A DNA stretch of 38,714 nt from Crocosphaera watsonii WH 8501 (GCF_000167195.1 NZ_AADV02000016.1:1-38714), one strand, 5' to 3'. Numbered from the stretch's first letter, positions 10,100-18,783 are shown. The notes: generated by a model not told the origin, from the letters alone. Numbers and translations are program-made.

Positions 10100-12295
10100 A
10101 TGTTCGTCATGTTTCGGCGAGAAGTACAACTGCCTTTAGGGAAATTGGTTCGTCAAACCCAATCTTTACTACCGGAAGAAAAACGGCCAAAATTGGTCCA
10201 ATGGGATGAAATGTATCAACTAGAAAAGCTGATTATTAGCTTAGGTGATTACTTTCAAGAGCTTCAATATTTACAGGAAGAAATAGCCGAACAAAAGGCT
10301 TCAGAAAAAGCCCTTGAAGAACTCAATCTGGCTAAAAGTGAATTTTTGTCGATGATGGGTCATGAAATTCGTACCCCTTTAAATGCTGTCACAGGAATGA
10401 CGGGATTATTGCTGGATACGGAACTAAGCGATCAACAAAAAGAATTTGTCAATATTATCCGCAATAGTGGAGAAAATCTATTGACTATGATCAATAATAT
10501 TCTCGATTTTTCCAAAATCGAAGCCAATAAATTAGAGTTAGAAGAAGCACCTTTTGAACTGGGCCTTTGTATCGAAGAAGTTTTACGTCTATTCGTATCC
10601 CAAGCATCACAAAAGAAACTAGAATTAGCCTATTTACTGGAACCGAATACCCCCAGTGGCATTGTGGGGGATAGTACCCGCTTAAAACAGATTCTCGCTA
10701 ATTTGATTGGTAACGCCGTCAAATTCACCCCTGAAGGGGAAGTGGTTATCTATGTCAGTTCCACGGTAATTGAGGGTGGAGAAGGAGAAGTAAACCCCAA
10801 TTATGAACTGCGGTTTGCCGTCAAAGATACGGGTATTGGTATTCCTAAAGAGCGTTGCCATCGACTGTTTCAACCCTTTAGCCAAGTAGACGCTTCCACC
10901 ACCAGACAATATGGCGGTACTGGACTAGGATTAGTCATTAGTAAGCGATTAAGCGAACTAATGGGGGGAAAGATGTGGGTTCATAGTGAAGAGGGCAAAG
11001 GATCGACCTTTAACTTCACCCTTCGTGCAAAAGCTGCGACAAGTTCCTCTCCAGTGACTTCCCAAGAAGGGGAAAGTGAGTTAATGGGTAAGCGAGTATT
11101 GATTATTGACGATAATCTTACCTCACAAAAGATTTTAATCAATCAGGCACAATCTTGGGGAATGTTTACCTGCGCTGTGGATTCTGGAGAAAAAGCTTTG
11201 GAATGGCTCAAACGAGGAATAACCTTTGATGTAGCTATTTTGGATATGAATCTCCCTGATATGAATGGTTTAGAGTTAGTTCGTGAAATTCGTAAACAAC
11301 CCAACTGCACTCGTTTACCCTTGATTATGCTCAGTGCCATTACGGAGACAGAAAAAACATTTCAAAGCAGTGAAGAGGAATTTGTGGCAGTGTTATGTAA
11401 ACCAGTGCAACGCTCCCAACTGTACAATGTTCTGATGGAAATTTTCTCAGAAATACCCAGAGCACCCATTAGAGTAACCCAATCCCAATCCGTGCAGTGT
11501 TCAGAAAAATCTTTAATGGGACAAACTCATCCCTTAAAAATTTTAGTGGCCGAAGATGTGGTGGTCAATCAACAGGTAATTCATTTACTGTTAGAAAAAT
11601 TGGGTTATTGTGCAGATATTGTCAGTGATGGACAAGAAGTATTAGAAGCTCTGAAAAATTTCGCTTATGATGTAGTTTTAATGGACATCCGTATGCCAGA
11701 AATGGATGGGTTAACTGCCACTGATCACATTTGTCAAAACTACGCCCCTGATAAACGCCCTAGAATTATTGCCATGACAGCAGAATCAATGGAAGGCGAT
11801 CGCGAGAGATTTATAGCTGGGGGAATGGATGACTACATTTGTAAACCAGTGCGTATCAAAGAATTACAAGAAGCCTTAAGTCGTTGTCAACCTCGCTCAG
11901 AGTCTCTGGCTATTGAACCAAAAATGTTTAACCAATTACGCAATATAGCAGGGAAGCGAACCAATGAGATTATTAAGGGTTATCTGCAAGATACCGCCCT
12001 ACGCATCGAGACTATGAACAAAGCCATTGAGAAGAGGGATACTGAGCAATTATATCAAGCTGCTCACGCTCTGCGATCGCCCAGTGGCAATTTAGGAGCT
12101 ACTAATCTCTACTACTTATGTAAGGAAATGGAGACAATCGCTCGTGAGGGAAGTCTTGAGGAGGCATCAGAGAGAATTTTGGGGATTACAATTGAGTATG
12201 ATCGGGTTTATTATGCCCTGAAAAAAGAACTTATGCGGGAACCCATACCCGAACCCATACCCGAACCCATGGTTAAATTTGGCGGCATATCCTAA
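10100..12295 (+). CDS. Hybrid histidine kinase, HisKA-HATPase-REC-REC-Hpt part
   Basis: Phosphorelay kinase core. Counting from the ATG at 10100 (731 residues): HisKA with phospho-His88 in MMGHEIRTPLN (85-95); HATPase_c with N-box NLIGNAVKFT (201-210), DTGIG (243-247) and GGTGLGL (272-278); receiver 1 with Asp382 in AILDMNLPDMNG; receiver 2 with Asp529 in LMDIRMPEMDG and CKP at 581-583; C-terminal Hpt with His656 in AAHALRSPSGNLGA. The tail EPIPEPIPEP comes from a 12-bp tandem repeat at 12242-12265. The frame is open upstream to 10028 and contains the second membrane helix, so the true protein starts at 9542 with a stop codon between. Without readthrough or reinitiation this half is not translated from the normal start. 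A response regulator gene follows by 27 bases, likely co-transcribed. Confidence 0.88.
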   Translation: MFVMFRREVQLPLGKLVRQTQSLLPEEKRPKLVQWDEMYQLEKLIISLGDYFQELQYLQEEIAEQKASEKALEELNLAKSEFLSMMGHEIRTPLNAVTGMTGLLLDTELSDQQKEFVNIIRNSGENLLTMINNILDFSKIEANKLELEEAPFELGLCIEEVLRLFVSQASQKKLELAYLLEPNTPSGIVGDSTRLKQILANLIGNAVKFTPEGEVVIYVSSTVIEGGEGEVNPNYELRFAVKDTGIGIPKERCHRLFQPFSQVDASTTRQYGGTGLGLVISKRLSELMGGKMWVHSEEGKGSTFNFTLRAKAATSSSPVTSQEGESELMGKRVLIIDDNLTSQKILINQAQSWGMFTCAVDSGEKALEWLKRGITFDVAILDMNLPDMNGLELVREIRKQPNCTRLPLIMLSAITETEKTFQSSEEEFVAVLCKPVQRSQLYNVLMEIFSEIPRAPIRVTQSQSVQCSEKSLMGQTHPLKILVAEDVVVNQQVIHLLLEKLGYCADIVSDGQEVLEALKNFAYDVVLMDIRMPEMDGLTATDHICQNYAPDKRPRIIAMTAESMEGDRERFIAGGMDDYICKPVRIKELQEALSRCQPRSESLAIEPKMFNQLRNIAGKRTNEIIKGYLQDTALRIETMNKAIEKRDTEQLYQAAHALRSPSGNLGATNLYYLCKEMETIAREGSLEEASERILGITIEYDRVYYALKKELMREPIPEPIPEPMVKFGGIS

Positions 12296-12322
12296 GCAAG
12301 TTGTTACCCTAACACCCCTATT

Positions 12323-13255
12323 GTGAATAAATCTGACTTTAAACGAGAAGACTGCTTGATTTTGATTGTTGATGACGATCGTACTATGAGAAATCTTCTT
12401 AAGATTGCCATGGAAGAAGAAGGTTATCGAGCGATCGAAGCTAAAAATGGGGATCAATGTCTCCAAGAATACAAGGATCACAAGCCTAATTTAGTGTTGT
12501 TAGATGCCATTATGCCAGAAATGGACGGATTTACCTGTTGCCAGAAATTACGTTCTCTTGAAGATAATAAAAATCTCCCTATTTTGATGATTACAGCACT
12601 TGATGATCAGGACTCCATCGATCAGGCATTTGCTGCGGGGGCAACGGATTATATTACTAAACCTATTTTTTGGTCTGTTTTATCACAACGGGTTAACTAT
12701 CTTTTATTTATGGGTCAGACTTTAAAAGAGTTAACTAGGGTTAAATCTCACTTGACTAAATATAAGCAATGGCAACGTCTAGAACATCAAATAAGTTATC
12801 AATGGCAACGATCGTTTCCGATTAAATCCCTGTTTCAAGATTGTCTTGAGCAACTACGAAACCCACTAGAGGCAGAAAGATTGGGTATTCATCGGATGGA
12901 TGGAAAACTCATGGCTGAAGCTATTGCCCCTGGTTATCCTTCTGTTAAGACCATAGAATGGAAAAAGATTACTTTGCTAAGGCTATATCAATCTAGCTAT
13001 GAACAAGGAGAAACCATTGTCCTCGATTTCTCGGAAAAAATTGCTTTATCTGAGGAAGAAAAAACTACTTTGGAACAACTGTCCCTAAAAAATTTGACTT
13101 TGATCCCCCTTTTGCTTAAAGACAAACTCTGGGGCATTCTCTGGATTCATCATTGTCAAGCTTCTTATCAATGGGAAACCTGGGAAATGGAGTCTTTGAG
13201 ACATTTAAGCAGTTTAGTGGTCATCAGTTCCAAGATTACGGAGTTGGCACTTTGA
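12323..13255 (+). CDS. Response regulator with C-terminal GAF-like domain
   Basis: 310 residues from a GTG start. Receiver domain at 12-125 with acidic pocket DDD (17-19), phospho-acceptor Asp61 in LLDAIMPEMDG, Thr91 and Lys113 in DYITKPIF. After a short coiled linker, residues about 155-300 resemble a diverged GAF domain (SLFQDCLEQLRNPLEAERLGI, then LTLIPLLLKDKLWGILWIHHC), the kind that often precedes output modules in cyanobacteria. No DNA-binding, kinase or GGDEF domain is present, so the output is unclear; protein-protein signalling is likely. It is the probable partner of the upstream hybrid kinase, with a strong terminator after it. Confidence 0.87.
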   Translation: MNKSDFKREDCLILIVDDDRTMRNLLKIAMEEEGYRAIEAKNGDQCLQEYKDHKPNLVLLDAIMPEMDGFTCCQKLRSLEDNKNLPILMITALDDQDSIDQAFAAGATDYITKPIFWSVLSQRVNYLLFMGQTLKELTRVKSHLTKYKQWQRLEHQISYQWQRSFPIKSLFQDCLEQLRNPLEAERLGIHRMDGKLMAEAIAPGYPSVKTIEWKKITLLRLYQSSYEQGETIVLDFSEKIALSEEEKTTLEQLSLKNLTLIPLLLKDKLWGILWIHHCQASYQWETWEMESLRHLSSLVVISSKITELAL

Positions 13256-13316
13256 GTAATGATGGCAAGTGTCGGCACAGGAAACTTCTCGCCTAACAGC
13301 AGAAGTATGTCAGTGC

Positions 13317-13346
13317 AACCGCCCTACCTTTCAGTGGCGGTTTTTT
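13317..13346 (+). terminator. Rho-independent terminator after the two-component genes
   Basis: Stem AACCGCC (13317-13323) pairs with GGCGGTT (13336-13342), loop of 12 bases, followed by a T-run to 13346. It lies 62 bases after the response regulator stop. Confidence 0.85.
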
Positions 13347-13434
13347 GTTGCTAATCTGTAATATTTCCCTATCAATCTCTAAAAAAAATCAGTACAATAA
13401 AAGGGAGAAATTTTATTATCAGAACTATCATTTT

Positions 13435-13620
13435 ATGGAATCTAGTAGCCCGTCAGGGAAGGTCCCCGAACCTCCTGCCCATAGATGGACTAACGTTATG
13501 GGAATAGCGATCGCTATGTTAACCCTCATAGTGCCGATCTTGGTTATTGCCTATTACTCTTCAAATCAGGCCAACTCCTCTCCTGCGACTCGGACCTATC
13601 TAGATAATCCAAGGGAATGA
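13435..13620 (+). CDS. Small single-span membrane protein, hypothetical
   Basis: 61 residues from the ATG at 13435: a proline-rich hydrophilic head (SSPSGKVPEPPAHRW), one hydrophobic helix (about 20-40, VMGIAIAMLTLIVPILVIAYY) and a short polar tail. The frame is open for 30 codons further upstream, but those residues are AT-driven and lack similarity to anything I know. A purine-rich AAGGGAGAAA lies about 25 bases upstream, rather far for an SD. I do not recognise a named family. A HIP1 octamer lies inside the gene. Confidence 0.6.
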   Translation: MESSSPSGKVPEPPAHRWTNVMGIAIAMLTLIVPILVIAYYSSNQANSSPATRTYLDNPRE

Positions 13621-13660
13621 TGTAAACTACAAATCAGTTGTGAGAAAGGAATAACTGTCT

Positions 13661-13885
13661 TTGAAAACTCGACTAGCTATTTTAGGGGTTGGACGTTGGG
13701 GAACCCATTTAGTGCGCAATTTTTTAGCCCATCCTCAAGCAGAAGTGGTGGCGATCGCTGATCCTAGTTCTGATAATTTAGAGGCTATTCAGCACAAGTT
13801 TTCTCTTGATTCTCAATCGATTCTCTTAACATCAAATTGGTAAATTGTCAAGGAAAAACTTGACTTGGATGCTGTGGTGATTGTT
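13661..13885 (+). pseudogene. Gfo/Idh/MocA-type oxidoreductase, N-terminal fragment
   Basis: NAD(P)-binding Rossmann start: a TTG start after GAAAGGA, then LAILGVGRWGTHLVRNFLAHP (residues 5-25, the GxGxxG fold) and AEVVAIADPSSDNLE. An in-frame TAA (13841-13843) replaces a codon after TSNW; the frame then continues with KEKLDLDAVVIV, which is the expected next strand, up to the left edge of the IS701-type element. The remainder is not found on the other side of that element. The gene is therefore inactivated twice: a nonsense codon and a 3' truncation. Confidence 0.75.
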
Positions 13886-15019
13886 AGAAGTTTCGCATTG
13901 ACAGAAAATAAAAATTATGCTGTCAAAGAATTAGTGGGAGATAATTGTTCTAAAATAAACTCCCGTGCCACTTTTAAAGAAAGCTCTCTTTGGAGAGAAT
14001 ACCAAGACTCTATAGTTGCTTTAATTCTCATCAGTTCCAATTGACAAAATGCTCTTAAAGAACAGAAAATATGAGTAACAATAGCTTTTGTCGTTCTTAC
14101 TTGAAACTTAGATAATCCACACAATTGTTTTAAAGCTCTATGATAGCATTCTATTCCCCAATGAATAGTTTGTAACTCTCTAAAATCATCGCGCTTCCAA
14201 TCCATAAGTTTAGATTCATCATATAGAAAAGTAGCATAATAACGACAACTTCCGTGTTTAAAAGTCCTCTTAAATATTTTTACTTTTCCGAATTTTTTGA
14301 TAATTACTATCAATCCATTATTAGGAATTTCCAACTCCTCTACTCTTTGATATTTACCTCCTTCTACTTTTACTTGTCTATTTTTGGCTATTCCTACTTG
14401 AAAATTCAGTTCTTTGTCTCTAAAAAATCTTAAATTCTCTTTAGAAGAATACCAACATTCTGTCGTTATAGTAGAAGGTTTTACCCCCCACTTGATTACT
14501 TCTACGATCATCTCTCTTAAGTAATCATTTTTTGTTTTATTATCTAGAGGATCATAAAGGCGATAATTAATAGGCATTGATTTTCCATCATAGTCAGTAT
14601 AATACAAAGTAATTAAGTTAATTCCTTTGATGGCTTTTTGATGTTTTCCTGACCAATAATAGTTGATTAAATGAGCTTTTCCTACTTGAGAGTAGTGTTT
14701 TTCAATAACGGTATCATCCCCACTTAACACTCCTCCAATCAAATTAAGGTTTCCTTGAACTTCTCTAAATAAATCTATTGGTTCATATTGCTCTCTTAGT
14801 AAGAATCTATTGGTGCTATGACGAGAAATTTCTAAAATCTCAGCTAAACGGCAGCAACCTGTGTATTTTGGCTCTGAGAGCAAGAAGTATGTATATTGAT
14901 CTAGATTACATTGGGCTGTTGATGGTTTACTCCGAAGTCTTATGATTTTTCTCCTTCATTAGCGATCACCTGAAAACATCATCTGCATATTTACGCTCTT
15001 TTGTCAATGCGAAACTCCT
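13886..15019 (-). mobile_element. IS701-family element
   Basis: Inverted ends AGAAGTTTCGCATTGACA (left) and AGGAGTTTCGCATTGACA (complement of right end) bound a ~1.13-kb element with one transposase. The bases next to the ends are TTAG-like on the left and CTAA-like on the right; IS701 targets are described as YTAR, but an exact duplication is not visible. The element ends about 40 bases from the 3' end of tRNA-Arg and truncates the oxidoreductase gene. Confidence 0.8.
13915..14883 (-). CDS. IS701-family transposase
   Basis: DDE transposase, 322 residues from a TTG codon. Signatures: SGDDTVIEKHYSQVGKA (first Asp region, about 54-70), YYWSGKHQKAIKGINLITLYYTD, TECWYSSKENLRFF (second catalytic region) and HWGIECYHRALKQLCGL (catalytic Glu region, about 242-258). 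The frame stays open for 24 codons upstream of the TTG (through STAQCNLDQYTYFL) but has no ATG; an ATG at 14959 with a GGAG-type leader opens a different frame (MKEKNHKTS), so a single indel near 14935 probably displaced the native start. Translation from the internal TTG would lose part of the N-terminus. Confidence 0.82.
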   Translation of the reverse strand: MLSEPKYTGCCRLAEILEISRHSTNRFLLREQYEPIDLFREVQGNLNLIGGVLSGDDTVIEKHYSQVGKAHLINYYWSGKHQKAIKGINLITLYYTDYDGKSMPINYRLYDPLDNKTKNDYLREMIVEVIKWGVKPSTITTECWYSSKENLRFFRDKELNFQVGIAKNRQVKVEGGKYQRVEELEIPNNGLIVIIKKFGKVKIFKRTFKHGSCRYYATFLYDESKLMDWKRDDFRELQTIHWGIECYHRALKQLCGLSKFQVRTTKAIVTHIFCSLRAFCQLELMRIKATIESWYSLQRELSLKVAREFILEQLSPTNSLTA

Positions 15020-15028
15020 AATTATGTG

Positions 15029-15051
15029 TGGGCTTAATACTATTAAGCCCA
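15029..15051. repeat. Perfect palindrome TGGGCTTAATA-c-TATTAAGCCCA
   Basis: Eleven-base arms around one base, ten bases beyond the 3' end of tRNA-Arg. The core GGGCTTAATAxTATTAAGCCC recurs at 25196-25216. No T-tract follows on the tRNA strand. It may end tRNA transcription or be a dispersed palindromic repeat. Confidence 0.6.
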
Positions 15052-15060
15052 TACGGGAAA

Positions 15061-15133
15061 CGGGTGTGACAGGACTCGAACCTGTAACCGACAGCTTAGA
15101 AGGCTGTTGCTCTATCCATTGAGCTACACACCC
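15061..15133 (-). tRNA. tRNA-Arg (anticodon UCU)
   Basis: 73 nt. Acceptor GGGTGTG pairs with CACACCC, discriminator G; D-arm GCTC/GAGC; anticodon stem ACAGC/GCTGT with loop CTTCTAA, anticodon TCT, reading AGA/AGG; T-arm ACAGG-TTCGAGT-CCTGT. CCA is not encoded. All four stems are perfectly paired. Confidence 0.97.
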
Positions 15134-15174
15134 ATAACACGAACTCCATTTTAACTTGTTTTTACCCAATTGGC

Positions 15175-15852
15175 CTAGAACTCAAATTGATTAATACGTT
15201 GTTGTAACATTTGAGGAAATTTAGCGTAGTATCGCTTATTCAACGGGGAAGGATGGGGTAAGGGAAGTAAGGACACTTGACGCTGATGTTTGGTTCCTTG
15301 AAAATCAACCGCTTCTAGGGTTATCGGAAGTTGTGCTTCATAGCGATCGCCTCGTTGCCAAAATTCCTCAAGTTTCTCTTTTGGCCCGTAAGGAGCGAAC
15401 CATTTAAACGCTTCTGTCCCTAAAGTAACGATTTGATTTCCTCCCCAATATATCGCCAACAATTGTGCAATAAAGGGACGAAATCGCTCTTTCACCTTGA
15501 TGGTATAAGCTTTGTTACCGGGGGGTTTATAGGGAACGGTATTCGTCAATATGGCGCGATCGCAAATAGATTGTAAATCTTCAGGAGAAGAGGGTTGTTG
15601 ATGATAAACTCCCTGATAAAATCCTTTGCGAAGCATTTTACCGGCAGAACCGATTAAAGGTTGTCCTTGGGCCACTTCATCTTTCCCTAAGTCTCGCCCA
15701 AAAAAGCAAATATTACTATCTAAATTTCCTGCATAAAGTATGGGTTGGGTTGGAATTTTACCCGCCCCTTGATAAATAGGAAGATCAACGGGAAAGTCCT
15801 CTCTTTCTGCCTCTTGACGAATTTTATCGACTAAAGTTTTAATTTCGTCCAT
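15175..15852 (-). CDS. Uracil-DNA glycosylase superfamily protein
   Basis: 225 residues. Base-excision repair fold: FFGRDLGKDE (50-59) matches the water-activating loop of the superfamily, then GSAGKMLRKGF, the LTNTVPYKPPGNKAY strand-loop (102-116), LGTEAFKWF (144-152), and the DNA-intercalation motif LPLPHPSPLN (196-205, His200). The four cysteines that ligate an iron-sulfur cluster in family 4/5 enzymes are absent. Substrate specificity cannot be assigned. ATG at 15852. It lies about 40 bases from tRNA-Arg and 46 from the upstream co-directional transporter, with a heptamer repeat between. Confidence 0.85.
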   Translation of the reverse strand: MDEIKTLVDKIRQEAEREDFPVDLPIYQGAGKIPTQPILYAGNLDSNICFFGRDLGKDEVAQGQPLIGSAGKMLRKGFYQGVYHQQPSSPEDLQSICDRAILTNTVPYKPPGNKAYTIKVKERFRPFIAQLLAIYWGGNQIVTLGTEAFKWFAPYGPKEKLEEFWQRGDRYEAQLPITLEAVDFQGTKHQRQVSLLPLPHPSPLNKRYYAKFPQMLQQRINQFEF

Positions 15853-15863
15853 TACTCCTCACA

Positions 15864-15898
15864 ACTGATCACTGATGACTGTTCACTGCTAACTGAAT
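15864..15898. repeat. Degenerate heptamer array ACTGnnn x5
   Basis: Five successive seven-base units, each starting ACTG (ACTGATC, ACTGATG, ACTGTTC, ACTGCTA, ACTGAAT), fill most of the gap between the transporter stop and the glycosylase start. It resembles the short tandem heptamer repeats known in cyanobacteria. Confidence 0.7.
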
Positions 15899-17377
15899 TT
15901 ACCCATCCAACTCCCCTTCTATAACCACAGAAAGAGCAGATTTAGCATTATCTCGGAATTCTTGAATATTGACTTTTCCTAACAACCAAATAGCTAAAAT
16001 CATCCCGAACCCTTGAATAACAAACACTAAGCCATAGGCTAACACAGGAGCCGTAAACACCATTTTGCCAAAATTGAGAACTACACCACCTAAAACCGTA
16101 GACAGTCCTCTAGCGATGGCTTGAGCTAACCCCCAAGCACCGATAAAGGTTCCGGCGGTTTCTGCCACAGTTAAATCTAACATTAAACTGGTAGCTCCGG
16201 CCGTAATCATTCCTGATGCTAAACCAAAAAACAGTAATCCTGATTTTAGTAAACTTTGACTAGGGAAAGCACCAGCTAAAACAATGAGGACAAAACAACC
16301 CACAGCGAGGATACAACCTAGTTTGGTGGTGCGCTGTTTTCCTAGACGGGGAACTACTAAAAATCCCGTTGAAGCGATACCGAAGAGGGTTCCTGTGCCA
16401 AAAAAGGCGTTCAGTTGGGTGGTTTCAGAGATGCACATCCCAAATACTTCACCCCCATAGGGTTCCATCACTGTGTCTTGCATGAATAGACTGAGGGTTA
16501 GAATCAAAATAAAGCTAAAAAAGAGTCCCGTTTGACGACTGGCCGTTAAGACATTTAAAGCATCTTTGAAACCGATTTGATCTTCCCGTTGTACTGCTTG
16601 CGATCGCATCCCAAAGCGAGAATAACGAGATTCTACTCCCCAGGTAGCCAAAAAACACATAACTAAGACCACCACTGGCATAATGATAAATACAGGGTTA
16701 ACCGTTGCTTTTAAAGCGGGAATATTAGCTATTTTAGTTGTAGCTGTCGGATCGTAGGATAAAATGGCCTGACCGCAAATTTCTGGGGTATTGAGTAGTT
16801 GAGAACTGACGATCGCTCCTACCACAATACCCACCATTAACATCGACCAAACAATACCAATTAACTGCGATCGGTTATCCTCATCGGATACATCCACTAA
16901 CATAGCAGCAAAGGGAGTGGAACTTATACTCAAGGCTAAACCGTAACCGCCAAAAATCACCCCTAATAAGATCGCCCAAGCGTAACTACTCCAACTCCAT
17001 CCCGTTGCTTGGATACTGCTTCCCAGTTGCCAAACCACTTGTAGAGCAATAAAGGCGAGAGAAGTGAAGAGAATAGCCCCGATCCACACATATCCTGTGC
17101 GATGATAGCCTTTAATGGGTTTTGTGTCTGAGAGTTGTCCAAACCACACCCTTGCCGGACTAACAAACTGATACATGGCGATCGCCGTAGCTGCGATCCA
17201 GGGTAGTACAGTTAATTCATCGATCATAATGCGGTTGATCACCCCTAAAGTCAGCAGAGACATGATCCCTAGTCCCATTTGGAATAAACCTAACCGAAAC
17301 ATGGTGAATAGCTTTATTTTCGGCAGGGGTGTACGGGGTTTAGAGTTCAAGCTTTCAGGAATATCGTTAATGGTCAT
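15899..17377 (-). CDS. BCH/PucC-family MFS transporter
   Basis: About 492 residues with ~12 hydrophobic helices. Features of the BCH1/PucC branch: FRLGLFQMGLGIMSLLTLGVINRIMIDEL near the N-terminus, VWFGQLSDTKPIKGYHRTGYV in loop 2-3, FAAMLVDVSDEDNRSQLIGIVW after helix 5, MQDTVMEPYGGEVFGM at the start of the second half, and a conserved AGTFIGAWGLAQAIARG. These proteins are tied to (bacterio)chlorophyll-protein assembly or pigment delivery at the membrane; the cyanobacterial members are close to high-light/LhaA/PucC types. I chose the ATG at 17377 over a TTG at 17401. No operon partner except possibly the downstream glycosylase. Confidence 0.88.
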   Translation of the reverse strand: MTINDIPESLNSKPRTPLPKIKLFTMFRLGLFQMGLGIMSLLTLGVINRIMIDELTVLPWIAATAIAMYQFVSPARVWFGQLSDTKPIKGYHRTGYVWIGAILFTSLAFIALQVVWQLGSSIQATGWSWSSYAWAILLGVIFGGYGLALSISSTPFAAMLVDVSDEDNRSQLIGIVWSMLMVGIVVGAIVSSQLLNTPEICGQAILSYDPTATTKIANIPALKATVNPVFIIMPVVVLVMCFLATWGVESRYSRFGMRSQAVQREDQIGFKDALNVLTASRQTGLFFSFILILTLSLFMQDTVMEPYGGEVFGMCISETTQLNAFFGTGTLFGIASTGFLVVPRLGKQRTTKLGCILAVGCFVLIVLAGAFPSQSLLKSGLLFFGLASGMITAGATSLMLDLTVAETAGTFIGAWGLAQAIARGLSTVLGGVVLNFGKMVFTAPVLAYGLVFVIQGFGMILAIWLLGKVNIQEFRDNAKSALSVVIEGELDG

Positions 17378-17438
17378 TTTTGAGGTCACGCAACTAGGCA
17401 AGTTATTTGTATCACTAGACTATTGTGAACTACCCAGA

Positions 17439-17591
17439 CTAAGCTAATGCTATAGTTTGGGCTTCTGAACTCACAGGGGAATGCCTCAAGACAGACTTAC
17501 GCCCACCTTTTGGTCTTACTTCCCCTCCTTCAGCAGCAATCCTGGTTCCCAAGACCGATATACCTTCGACGAGGATGTCACAATCTCTATC
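17439..17591 (-). pseudogene. TnpB (IS200/IS605 superfamily) C-terminal remnant
   Basis: Fifty codons read from 17591 to a TAG at 17439: DRDCDILVEG, then VLGTRIAAEGGEVRPKGGRK and HSPVSSEAQTIALA. This is the tail of a TnpB of the IS891/IS1341 type (last RuvC Asp, then the GGEVRPxGGRKS extension). The rest of the gene is missing; it starts exactly where the PEP-CTERM gene ends, and the two overlap by a few bases. Confidence 0.8.
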
Positions 17592-18453
17592 CCTGCTTAC
17601 GACGTGAAAAAGCAAGACCTAAAACACTAAGGCTAATCAAACTAACCACTGTGGAAGGTTCAGGAACGGTTTCCGGATTGGTAGAACTACCAAATACATC
17701 ATAAGTACCTGTTAAAACATAAATGTCGCCACCACCAGAACCTTCAAAGGCCAGAGACAACTCTACTCTTCCACAACCATCGGCGCAAACACCGAAAACA
17801 GGGTTATCCGCTGCAGGAAAGTTAAAAGGTCCATAAACGAAAGTACCAGTACCCACACCAGGTTCGTTTAGCGCATCACCGATATCAATAGTTGCTACTT
17901 CATCGTCATCTACGTCAAAGAGTGTCGCACGAAGGGTCTTAGGTTGAATGGTAGTGATGGGCTCAAGGCTTACACCCAAACCATTGATGTCACTTATAGC
18001 CCCGCCTATAGAAGCGCCGAAAAATATCGGCTCCGTTGGTGAGGTGAACAAGGTGGGATCAAACTCAGGGAAATCAAAGGTTTGAGTGAATTCACTAGGG
18101 TCACCATGATCTGTAAAAACAGCACCAAATGCACCCCTTGGGTCCAAAATGGCCTCAAAGCTATTGTAACGCACATTGTCAACACCCACTGGCTCTGTGG
18201 TGCTGACATCTCCAATCTCCAGGTTCACATAAAAGGGGTCAAGGATATCATAACGATATTCTCCAGTGGGTACACCGCCGTCTAAGAGTTCATCAAGGGG
18301 TCTGATTGTATAATCGAAGGTATGGCCATTAACCTCGCCCTGTAGGTCTATAGGAGGCTTACCTGAAACATTTAGAAATGCAGCTTGGGCTGCTGTACCA
18401 GAGACTAAAGTTGCTAAGATTGAACTATATATAATTGCTTGTTGCTTTAGCAT
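17587..18453 (-). CDS. PEP-CTERM sorting-domain exported protein
   Basis: 288 residues. Signal peptide at 1-24 (hydrophobic SSILATLVSGTAAQA ending AQA-A); a beta-rich acidic body with many Asp/Gly/Thr; C-terminal PEP-CTERM signal: VPEPS (263-267), hydrophobic helix (268-282) and basic end SRRKQG. Such proteins are exported, processed by an exosortase and often anchored or released into extracellular matrix. The body has no domain I recognise. Its stop codon overlaps a TnpB remnant on the same strand, so the native last few residues may have been replaced, although the basic tail is still present. ATG at 18453. Confidence 0.85.
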   Translation of the reverse strand: MLKQQAIIYSSILATLVSGTAAQAAFLNVSGKPPIDLQGEVNGHTFDYTIRPLDELLDGGVPTGEYRYDILDPFYVNLEIGDVSTTEPVGVDNVRYNSFEAILDPRGAFGAVFTDHGDPSEFTQTFDFPEFDPTLFTSPTEPIFFGASIGGAISDINGLGVSLEPITTIQPKTLRATLFDVDDDEVATIDIGDALNEPGVGTGTFVYGPFNFPAADNPVFGVCADGCGRVELSLAFEGSGGGDIYVLTGTYDVFGSSTNPETVPEPSTVVSLISLSVLGLAFSRRKQG

Positions 18454-18783
18454 TTATCTAACGTAATTTTTGATTTTTGACAGAGCGCATATTATATCAC
18501 AAAATACCCACTAATACCAGCATAATTAATCTCTATTAAAGAATAAATTTATCAGTAAAAACTCTTAAGTTTAAATAATTTCTCAAACAGAAAAAATAGG
18601 TATAGCAGTGGCCAAGGCTCCGCAGGACATTTTTCTGTTCCCTGTTCCCTGTTCCCTGTTCCCCTAAAATATAATTTATGTGTCCTAACTAGCCTGTCTA
18701 TTGCTATAACATTGAGCATTAAGTCTACGATTTTTGATAGGCTTAGCATAGCAGATAAATTCAGAGTCTGCTTACTTGAGCTT
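18454..18783. other. Divergent intergenic region, PEP-CTERM / Crp
   Basis: No gene supported. It contains upstream regions for both divergent genes and a 4x heptamer array (18636-18663). An open frame on the minus strand (18552-18749) is built on the repeat and is not credible. Confidence 0.5.
18636..18663. repeat. Heptamer tandem repeat TGTTCCC x4
   Basis: Four perfect copies of TGTTCCC (complement GGGAACA), a classic cyanobacterial seven-base tandem repeat, in the intergenic region upstream of the Crp/Fnr gene. Confidence 0.9.

Noticed and set aside
17510-17704. Open frame of 64 codons on the plus strand
   Set aside because: It is the antisense of the TnpB remnant and the PEP-CTERM gene end.
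18552-18749. Minus-strand open frame over the heptamer repeat
   Set aside because: Partly encoded by the tandem repeat, no SD, no similarity, and overlaps the upstream region of the Crp/Fnr gene.
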